DNA of 22,365 nucleotides from DAOPXV01 sp035352535 (GTDB taxonomy: Bacteria; Muiribacteriota; UBA9980): NCBI GenBank assembly GCA_964545075.1, contig CAZJFS010000064.1:1-22365 (forward strand), in the 5' to 3' direction. Below are positions 16,644-22,365 of the stretch, in pieces. Within the stretch, counting starts at the first letter, position 1. Every line of letters begins with the position of its first letter. The notes beneath the pieces are model-generated. The model had not been told where the DNA came from. It saw only the letters and a program-made list of their open reading frames with translations, and made no database searches. A program made the translations under genes and the position numbers.

Positions 16644-17501
16644 TTATTTGTTCCAGTTGTAGTTAGCTGCGTGTTTTATCGTTTTGAAGTTGTAGTTTTC
16701 ATGGAAGAGCGTTACGTTTTTGTTTTTTCCCTTCATGTTGAGAGCGAGAACTTCGATCGTTATGTCAGGGTTGAACAATACTTTCTTGTTTTTGCCGAAG
16801 AGCCAGTGAGCTTTAGCTTTTACTGTGACTTTTTCGAGAAGTCCCGGGAATGCTTTTGCTATGCCTTTAAACATCGAGGAATTGTGTCCGTAAACATTCT
16901 TTATCATTTCCTGAAGGGCTGCGTCGCAGGTTCCGAAATCAGCGGACATGAAGTCTTCCTTCTTTATGTTTACCATGTAAGGGATCGAGTGAACATGGAT
17001 CTTAACGCGGATTGAAACGTCTTTCAAAATTTTGGCGTGATAGAGTTTATGGAGTTTTGAAACGAAGTATTTGTTGTTAGAATCAGCGGTTACTACGCAT
17101 CCGACTTTGTTTAATATTAAAAGTTGTTTGAATGAGCGGTAAACCTGCATGGGGGCGTTGTATTTGTTGCAGAGAGCTTCTAAATTGGTGACCTGGCTTT
17201 TAGGAATAACGCAGTAGTATAATTTAGTGCCTTCTTCTCTTGTAACCGGTTCCGATGCTACGGCTCCAGAGTTATCTTCGGTGTCGACCGATGAGCTGGG
17301 AACGTCAGCGGCGATACCCGTCATGTCGTTATCATCTTTAGCGGAAGCGAAAGGTTCGTCATCATTGACCGCTGTAAGGCCGTGGAGAGCTTCGGACTTT
17401 AAAAAATTATCGGCTTCGCTGCCGGCGATTGCGGTATTAAAAGAGAAAAAACAAATAAAAACAACCATTACCATTGCAAGAACTGATCTGTTAGTCTTCA
17501 T
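16644..17501 (-). CDS. Secreted protein of unrecognised family
   Basis: I do not recognise this 285-residue protein. It starts at the ATG at 17501, fixed by an excellent ribosome site AAAGGAGGAG 7 nt upstream (an earlier in-frame start at 17528 lacks one). Residues 1-26 form a Sec signal peptide ending AIA before GSEAD. Residues about 40-90 are rich in Asp, Glu, Ser and Ala and look unstructured. From about residue 92 a folded basic domain follows, with four cysteines (97, 111, 135, 192) and alternating beta-like stretches such as VSIRVKIHVHS and VTVKAKAHW. The C-terminus is Lys- and Asn-rich. No catalytic motif is apparent. Codons favour GCT/GCA and similar forms, as in the clostripain gene, which suggests strong expression. 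It has its own promoter and terminator. Confidence 0.8.
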   Translation of the reverse strand: MKTNRSVLAMVMVVFICFFSFNTAIAGSEADNFLKSEALHGLTAVNDDEPFASAKDDNDMTGIAADVPSSSVDTEDNSGAVASEPVTREEGTKLYYCVIPKSQVTNLEALCNKYNAPMQVYRSFKQLLILNKVGCVVTADSNNKYFVSKLHKLYHAKILKDVSIRVKIHVHSIPYMVNIKKEDFMSADFGTCDAALQEMIKNVYGHNSSMFKGIAKAFPGLLEKVTVKAKAHWLFGKNKKVLFNPDITIEVLALNMKGKNKNVTLFHENYNFKTIKHAANYNWNK

Positions 17502-17543
17502 TATAAAACTCCTCCTTTGGGGGTTCAAATTTTTTATGATTTA

Positions 17544-17574
17544 ATTATACTATAAAATTTACTTTTTGTTTCAA
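17544..17574 (-). promoter_or_regulatory. Promoter-like element of the unrecognised secreted protein gene, proximal copy
   Basis: Minus strand: -35 TTGAAA (17569-17574), -10 TATAAT (17544-17549), with a 19 nt spacer (18 if TGAAAC is taken as the -35). The start would be near 17537, leaving about 36 nt before the ATG with the GGAGG site inside. A related element (TATAAC) is at 17670-17700 in the distal repeat copy but is weaker. Confidence 0.5.
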
Positions 17575-17764
17575 CTTTTACTATTTTTTTTAAAACTTTT
17601 TAATTTTCCTTGAAGATATTTTCAAACAGCGGTTTTATTAAAGTGGCCGGTTGTGATTTTTTATGGATTGTTATACTCTTAAATTTGCTTTTTGTTCCAT
17701 TTTTTTTTATTTAAAACAACTTTTTGATTTTAAATAAAAACTCTTAAAAACAGCGGTTTTAAAA
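17545..17764. repeat. Tandem imperfect repeat carrying promoter-like DNA
   Basis: Two copies of a segment of about 95 bp, spaced by 124-126 bp. The first block matches at 25 of 29 positions (17545-17573 and 17671-17699); a second block, AAACAGCGGTTTTA, is identical at 17624-17637 and 17748-17761. The middle parts are T-rich and diverged. Both copies include the promoter-like element of the downstream secreted gene, so this looks like a local duplication. Confidence 0.65.
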
Positions 17765-17792
17765 AAGACCGTCGCGATTGCAGCGGCCTTTT
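17762..17792 (-). terminator. Second hairpin downstream of the metalloprotease gene, probable terminator
   Basis: On the minus strand, AAAAGGCCGCTGC pairs with GCGACGGTCTTTT around a four-base loop, with G-T pairs and one mismatch, followed by a T run. It lies about 165 bases after the metalloprotease stop and may act as a backup terminator. It abuts the distal repeat copy. Confidence 0.65.
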
Positions 17793-17897
17793 GACGTTTA
17801 ATTATTTTGCGATTTTACTGAAAGCTCGAAAAAAACGTATCCGGTTTTTCGATTGTGACCATTCAGATAATTTTATAGTTCTTTTAGAGTTAAAATA

Positions 17898-17926
17898 AAG
17901 ATGGCCCCGATTGCCAGGGCCATCTT
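17898..17926 (-). terminator. Intrinsic terminator of the metalloprotease gene
   Basis: The perfect arms AAGATGGCCC (17898-17907) and GGGCCATCTT (17917-17926) enclose a 9 nt loop about 30 bases after the stop at 17957 and are followed on the minus strand by T-rich DNA. Confidence 0.9.
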
Positions 17927-17956
17927 ATTATATTTATTTATTTGTCATTTAAGAAA

Positions 17957-19624
17957 TTATTCGCCGTCGTTGCTTTCGATATCGGAAAGCAGCTGTTCCG
18001 AGTCCTTGTTTCCTTTCATAGCTTCATATTTAAGCTGCGCTTTAAGTTCCGATGCCGTAGGGGAGGACTGTAATTTTATACCGCGCGCTTCGAATACGGC
18101 TTTTATTTTGGATGCGTTTATGCCGCGGAAGTATTCTTTATCCGCTGATATTAAAGCGTTTATGCCATCCGTGAATTTAGGGTTGCTCTTGCCTTTAAGG
18201 TAATTTCTTGAGAAATGTATTAACTTATCGGATGTGGACTGGCCTAATTCTTTTCTGAGATCCCAAAGAGCGCCGCCGTATATGTTGCTGTCGGCGTGAA
18301 CTTCATTTTGTATGTCTTCAGGATAATGAGTTTTATTTACGAGCGTTCTGATGTAAGGCCTGTTCAGCTTGGCCATTGCCCATTCGCCGACTTCGGGGTC
18401 GTCCGTTACCGTGCAGGCGAAGTAGTCCGAAAAGCCTTCGTTCATAGCGCCTGATTCTGCTTTATAAGGCATCTGGACCATGGCATTCGTAACAGCGTGA
18501 GTGTATTCGTGGTAAATGACGCTTTCTTCTTTTGAAAGATCGTTCAATTGTTTGCCGTCGCCGAGGGAGATCGAGCCGCTCATGGGCGAGAAGAAAGCGT
18601 TATCATAGTTGTCGCCGTAGTGGACTGTGACTTCCATGGCGCGGTCAAGGCCCGTAAAACCAAAGTTTTTAAAGAAGTCGTGGATCTTGTTGGTATGGTA
18701 ATATGCGTTGACTTCGTCGAAATGGGTGTTATCGGCTTCGAATATATAATTTCCGGAAGCGTCGGCGGCCGCGGGTTCCGAATCTTCGTTAATTATTTCG
18801 GCCCATTTTCCCGCAAGGCCTTTTGAGCCGGCGTTAAGATTTAAAAGCTCTTCCTTGGTTATCTTGCATTTGAGGGGATTTGTTACATAAACCGAACCGT
18901 TTTTGGTTTTTTCAACGGATGCCGAGGGTTTTGCGTGGTTCATAATGTCCATGCTGTCTATTACGGTTCCGTTATCGGCGTTGATTATGCATACGAAATC
19001 GCCGAGAGGGTTTTTGGAAGGGATTTCTACTTTGTAAGCGTTGACGGCTACTTTGGTTTTGGCCGAGATAACTTCCGATACGACCGGTTTAGCTCTTTCT
19101 GAAACGCAATTGACGTGTTTCTTAGCGATATCAAGTGCCTGAACGGCGCTTAACGACGAAGGAGCGATGGATCTGTTAACGGAAAGCGGAATTACGCTGT
19201 TATTGACCATTACTACCTGGCCGGCGTTATTTATGTGAACTGAAATTTCAGATTCCAGAACTATTTTTTCATTTAAATAGTGGGCGAAAAGGACGTGGGT
19301 AATATTTTCTGATTTGGTTTCGCTTACGACTTTAAGTTCGCCGGCATTAGATATATTAAAAAGGCCGGCATTTTTCGTGAGAAAATCCAAGGCCGTTTTT
19401 TTGGCGCTGAATTTGGATTTGGTTGCCCGTACGGAAAACAAGCCAGGATCGTTTGCCGAAATGCTGGAAACGTTTTCATTTGCGTCGTACGTGACGCCGA
19501 ATCTGTTTTCGTTTTCGCCGTTGAATTTTACGAAGTTAAAAGTTTTGGTGGGGGCAGAGTTGGCGGCGGTGGCCAGAAGGAGAACAATTAAAATGGTAAC
19601 CAGAACCGAAGTGAACTTCTTCAT
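17957..19624 (-). CDS. Secreted zinc metalloprotease, thermolysin/fungalysin (M4/M36) type with propeptide
   Basis: This is a zinc endopeptidase of the MA clan. Numbered from the ATG at 19624 (555 residues), it has a Sec signal peptide (cleavage near residue 23, NSA-PTK), an N-terminal propeptide of the FTP/PepSY type (about 60-240, with VESEISVHINNAGQVV-like strands) and a catalytic domain with HEYTH (His372, Glu373, His376) and the third zinc ligand Glu396 in AMNEGFSDYF. NAYYHTNKIHDFF just before is a fungalysin (M36) hallmark, while ESGAMNEGFSD resembles M4. The start at 19624 is preferred over GTG 19639 because that GTG lies inside the ribosome site (GTGAGG). The C-terminal 30 residues are charged and low in complexity. 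Its role is likely extracellular protein digestion. Confidence 0.88.
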   Translation of the reverse strand: MKKFTSVLVTILIVLLLATAANSAPTKTFNFVKFNGENENRFGVTYDANENVSSISANDPGLFSVRATKSKFSAKKTALDFLTKNAGLFNISNAGELKVVSETKSENITHVLFAHYLNEKIVLESEISVHINNAGQVVMVNNSVIPLSVNRSIAPSSLSAVQALDIAKKHVNCVSERAKPVVSEVISAKTKVAVNAYKVEIPSKNPLGDFVCIINADNGTVIDSMDIMNHAKPSASVEKTKNGSVYVTNPLKCKITKEELLNLNAGSKGLAGKWAEIINEDSEPAAADASGNYIFEADNTHFDEVNAYYHTNKIHDFFKNFGFTGLDRAMEVTVHYGDNYDNAFFSPMSGSISLGDGKQLNDLSKEESVIYHEYTHAVTNAMVQMPYKAESGAMNEGFSDYFACTVTDDPEVGEWAMAKLNRPYIRTLVNKTHYPEDIQNEVHADSNIYGGALWDLRKELGQSTSDKLIHFSRNYLKGKSNPKFTDGINALISADKEYFRGINASKIKAVFEARGIKLQSSPTASELKAQLKYEAMKGNKDSEQLLSDIESNDGE

Positions 19625-19847
19625 ACTAAAATACCTCACTACTTATTAAATTTTGATACCAGGGTACGGGAACACTAAGGATACTTTTATACGTTAATAT
19701 ACTGAAATATTTTGACGCTTGAAAATACTTTTTTCAAATCGTCAGTTAATTATAAAAAAAAATAAAATAAAAGTCAATGATTTATGAAAAAAACAAAAAA
19801 ATATGATTGGATGATGATGAAAACACACTGCCGGATAACTATGTTAA

Positions 19848-20744
19848 TTATTTTTGTTCCGGCGGCTTAGAAACGTTTTTAGCCGTCATACGGCATAGAT
19901 CGGCGCCCATGCCGATGGCCGCGACGATAAAGGAACCGACAAAACTGAAGGCTGACAGAAATGCCATGAACGTAGAAAGTTTATTATTATCCGATGCAAA
20001 CATTATTATAAACGCCAGTAACGATATGCCTATCAAAAAGTTGACGATGAGCAGGAACATTTTAAGCGGGTTGTAATATAATATATTTTCTACTATTATC
20101 TGAAGGCTTCTGAGAGTGTCGCGCCAGTATCTGATGTGAGAACTGCCGACGCGTTTGTAATATTCTATGTTTATATATTTGACGAAGTATCCGTTCAAAA
20201 AAGCCGCGAGCGTTATCGTCGTCGTGAAGCTGAAACCGTTACTGATAGTATCCCAGTATTTAAGCGGGATTTCTTTTCTGAAAACGCGCAGGCCGCTGTT
20301 TATGTCGACCACGTTCTCGCCGGTCGCGTAGCGGCTTAACCATAAAAATACGCGTCTTGCCGGCATTTTCAAAAAAGTGCCGCGGTATTCGCTTCCGGTT
20401 CGGGCTCCGATCGCCATGTCGTAACCGTCGGTCGCGACTATGTTATAAAGTTCGGGCAATCTGTCGTTAGGATAGGTCCCGTCGGCGTCGGTTATGGCTA
20501 TAAGATCGTATTTTGCTACTTTTATGCCGTCTTTAAGCGAACGTCCGTATCCGCCGGGCTGCGGATGGCTATAAACGACCGCGCCGGCCGAGGCGGCGAT
20601 TTCACCGGTCTTATCGGAAGAACCGTCGTTGACGACGATTATTTCGTGAGTTATCCCCGCTTTATCGAGGTGGCCTCTTATGGATTCTATGGTTTCTTTT
20701 ATAGCCTGTTCTTCGTTAAGCGCTGGTATCACTACCGATAACAT
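19848..20744 (-). CDS. Family 2 glycosyltransferase with C-terminal membrane anchor (dolichyl/undecaprenyl-phosphate sugar synthase-like)
   Basis: This GT-A fold enzyme transfers a sugar from a nucleotide donor, probably to a polyprenyl phosphate, on the inner face of the membrane. It has the N-terminal SVVIPALNEEQAI, the VNDGSSD loop (Asp40), the metal-binding TDADGTYP (residues 86-93) and the VDINSGLRVFRK segment typical of DPM1-like transferases. Two hydrophobic helices near 229-250 and 258-282 anchor the C-terminus. The length (298) is intermediate between DPM1-type and ArnC-type proteins. The ribosome site AAAGGG lies eight bases before the ATG, and the promoter is at 20793-20821. It is 132 bp downstream of an asparagine synthetase gene in the same direction. 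Sugar and acceptor are not readable. Confidence 0.85.
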   Translation of the reverse strand: MLSVVIPALNEEQAIKETIESIRGHLDKAGITHEIIVVNDGSSDKTGEIAASAGAVVYSHPQPGGYGRSLKDGIKVAKYDLIAITDADGTYPNDRLPELYNIVATDGYDMAIGARTGSEYRGTFLKMPARRVFLWLSRYATGENVVDINSGLRVFRKEIPLKYWDTISNGFSFTTTITLAAFLNGYFVKYINIEYYKRVGSSHIRYWRDTLRSLQIIVENILYYNPLKMFLLIVNFLIGISLLAFIIMFASDNNKLSTFMAFLSAFSFVGSFIVAAIGMGADLCRMTAKNVSKPPEQK

Positions 20745-20792
20745 GAAAACACCCTTTCGCCTGGTGACGGCACAATGTCTGAAATTGACCTT

Positions 20793-20821
20793 ATTATAGC
20801 ACTATCCGGAAAAAATGTCAC
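20793..20821 (-). promoter_or_regulatory. Sigma-70 promoter of the glycosyltransferase gene
   Basis: Minus strand: -35 GTGACA (20816-20821), 17 nt spacer, -10 TATAAT (20793-20798). The leader would be about 42 nt. It lies in the 132 bp gap after the asparagine synthetase gene, so the two genes need not be one operon. Confidence 0.65.
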
Positions 20822-20876
20822 TAAAATAATTTAGCGTAAAATAATTGAAAACTCATTTTCCGGAAATCCGGCGCGC

Positions 20877-22365
20877 CTATATGCCTGATTTTAAAACGCC
20901 GAATTCCGGCCGGTTTTTAATCACGAATTTGTTGAAGAAACGGAACTCGTTCTCGCCGCTGTTTTTAAGCCAGACGTTGACCGGCGCGTTGAAACCGGCC
21001 TTTTTCTTATAAATGGTAGATTTTGGAAGATGTTTTTCAAGGACCCTTTTTAAAATATATTTACCGCATGAACCGTTTAATTTGAACCGTGACGGTATGG
21101 ACGCCGCGTATTCGACAAGATCGGAATCGAGAAATGGCGCGCGGGATTCTATTGAAGAAGCCATGGTCGCGCGGTCGACTTTTACTAATATGTCGTCTGC
21201 GAGCCATGTTTTAGCGTCAACATATAAATTGCGGCTTAAAGGGTCGAGCCCTTCCGTTTCGTCGTAATATCTTTTAAATATCAGGAATGGGTCCGATGCC
21301 CTTATTTCGTCGATGTTTTCTTTTCCGAGAAGTTCTATCCTTTCGGATTCGCCGTGGAGCTCGCGCCAGCAGTAATGGGCGTATTGAAAGTCACGCGACA
21401 TGCCTTTGGAAAACTGGCGGATCTTAAAACCGAGTCCGACCTTGCGGTTGGTTTCGATCGAAAATTTATTCAGAATAAAAGCGCAGACCCGTCTTATAAA
21501 AGCGGGAATTATATCCAGCCTTTTTTTGATGGCGTCAGCCTTATAGGTTTCGTATCCGGCGAATATTTCATCCGCGCCGTCTCCTGAGAGAACGACCGTT
21601 ATGTATTTCGACGCGAGGGATGCGACCTCCACCATCGGAATGAGGGAAGTGTCCGAAAAAGGTTCGTCGAAAGCCGATATGCATTTTTTTATGGCGGTGA
21701 CGCTCAGATCGTCTTTTAAAAGCATAGCGTGATGGATGGTTTTGACGTGCTCCGAAACTATCCGTGCGTCATCTGATTCGTTATAGCTGTCGCTTGCGAA
21801 CCCGACGCTGAAAGTGTGAAGATCGGAATTGATATGTTTTTTAGTATAAGCCGTGACGCCGCTTGAATCGAGGCCGCCGCTCAAAAACGCGCCGACCGGG
21901 ACGTCGCTTATAAGCCTTGATTTTACCGCGCGGCTTATGAGATGGTCAAGGTTTTCAATAATCTCGCTCTCGCTCTGGCGTGATTTTTCATAAAAATAAT
22001 CTTTATATTCCCAGTATCTCGTTTTCTCGATCAATCCGCCGTTTTTTATCCTGGCGAAAGTGGCGGGCTCGAGCTTGTGGATATCTTTATAAATCGTCAG
22101 GGGCGAGAGAATGTAGCCCATGGCCAGGTAGTGGTTCAAGGCCGGGATCGAAGGGGTCGCCGTTTTACTTATTCCTTCGTCCGCCATTATCGCCGTAAGC
22201 TCGGACGCGAACGTTACCTCGCCGTTTAAAAAAGTATAATAAAGCGGTTTCTTTCCGAACCTGTCGCGCGCTAAAAATAATTCCTTTTCGCGCGAATCCC
22301 AGATGGCGATGGCGAACATGCCGTTGAATCTTTTAAGCACGGAACTTCCCCATTGCATGTATGAA
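20877..22365 (-). CDS. asnB: Asparagine synthase (glutamine-hydrolysing), 5' end beyond the window
   Basis: The enzyme converts aspartate and glutamine to asparagine with ATP. The open frame continues past the right edge, so about 100 N-terminal residues, including the catalytic Cys2 of the glutaminase domain, are not visible. The visible part begins in the glutaminase domain (RFNGMFAIAIWD, LARDRFGKKPLYY) and continues into the synthetase domain with the PP-loop SGGLDSSG, the SGDGADEIFAGYE segment and RAPFLD. The C-terminus stops soon after KAGFNAPVNVWLK, some 35-40 residues earlier than common for the family. Many AsnB copies of this type lie in surface-polysaccharide loci, and the adjacent glycosyltransferase fits. 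It may therefore be an amidotransferase acting on something other than aspartate. Confidence 0.88.
   Translation of the reverse strand, partial: SYMQWGSSVLKRFNGMFAIAIWDSREKELFLARDRFGKKPLYYTFLNGEVTFASELTAIMADEGISKTATPSIPALNHYLAMGYILSPLTIYKDIHKLEPATFARIKNGGLIEKTRYWEYKDYFYEKSRQSESEIIENLDHLISRAVKSRLISDVPVGAFLSGGLDSSGVTAYTKKHINSDLHTFSVGFASDSYNESDDARIVSEHVKTIHHAMLLKDDLSVTAIKKCISAFDEPFSDTSLIPMVEVASLASKYITVVLSGDGADEIFAGYETYKADAIKKRLDIIPAFIRRVCAFILNKFSIETNRKVGLGFKIRQFSKGMSRDFQYAHYCWRELHGESERIELLGKENIDEIRASDPFLIFKRYYDETEGLDPLSRNLYVDAKTWLADDILVKVDRATMASSIESRAPFLDSDLVEYAASIPSRFKLNGSCGKYILKRVLEKHLPKSTIYKKKAGFNAPVNVWLKNSGENEFRFFNKFVIKNRPEFGVLKSGI

Larger units (their letters stand above)
17502..17956. other. 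Intergenic region, 455 bp, with repeats, promoters and terminators
   Basis: It separates the metalloprotease stop from the unrecognised secreted gene. It contains the metalloprotease terminator (17898-17926), a second hairpin (17762-17792), two diverged copies of an approximately 125 bp segment (17545-17761) and the ribosome site of the secreted gene. It is extremely T-rich on the plus strand. No coding frame was seen. Confidence 0.7.

Overview
The window reads as a chromosomal segment of an anaerobic, heterotrophic bacterium. Evidence for anaerobiosis is an oxygen-sensitive class III ribonucleotide reductase (NrdD) with its radical-SAM activase (NrdG). The sugar-binding protein and the secreted proteases carry Sec signal peptides without a lipobox cysteine, which fits a periplasm and hence a two-membrane cell better than a Gram-positive one; this is inference. 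Genes are of moderate GC with frequent ATA codons, the spacers are AT-rich, and many promoters match the housekeeping sigma-70 consensus closely. I cannot name the genus or phylum. No tRNA, rRNA, CRISPR array, insertion sequence or phage module was seen.

Layout: three transcriptional blocks. Block 1 (1-7258, minus strand): start of a MEMO1-family gene cut by the window edge, a deoxynucleotide-monophosphate-kinase-like P-loop protein, a secreted clostripain-type (C11) cysteine protease with its own strong promoter, and a xylose-type ABC importer operon xylF-xylG-xylH whose last gene, a CPBP intramembrane protease, is translationally coupled to xylH. Block 2 (7527-14494, plus strand): a single-domain class III nucleotidyl cyclase divergent from xylF, an adenosine deaminase, a secreted family 1 beta-glycosidase, then a perfect consensus promoter, a leader of about 370 nt and nrdD-nrdG. 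NrdD carries a C-terminal glutaredoxin-like domain. Block 3 (14608-22365, minus strand): an orphan PAS-rich histidine kinase split by a -1 frameshift at a dnaX-like slippery heptamer, an unrecognised secreted protein with tandemly duplicated promoter DNA, a secreted thermolysin/fungalysin-type metalloprotease, a family 2 glycosyltransferase and an asparagine synthetase cut by the right edge.

How they may work together: the secreted GH1 enzyme could release sugars outside the cytoplasm and the XylFGH importer could take up the monosaccharides, with the divergent cyclase a possible regulator; two secreted proteases suggest peptide scavenging; NrdDG makes deoxynucleotides without oxygen, and the dNMP-kinase-like gene may touch the same pool. 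The glycosyltransferase and asparagine synthetase pair resembles cell-surface polysaccharide loci.

Best candidates for something not routinely described: the NrdD-redoxin fusion behind a long structured leader, the kinase frameshift site, the CPBP protease coupled to a sugar permease, the cyclase lacking its transition-state arginine, and the duplicated promoter segment in front of the unrecognised secreted protein.
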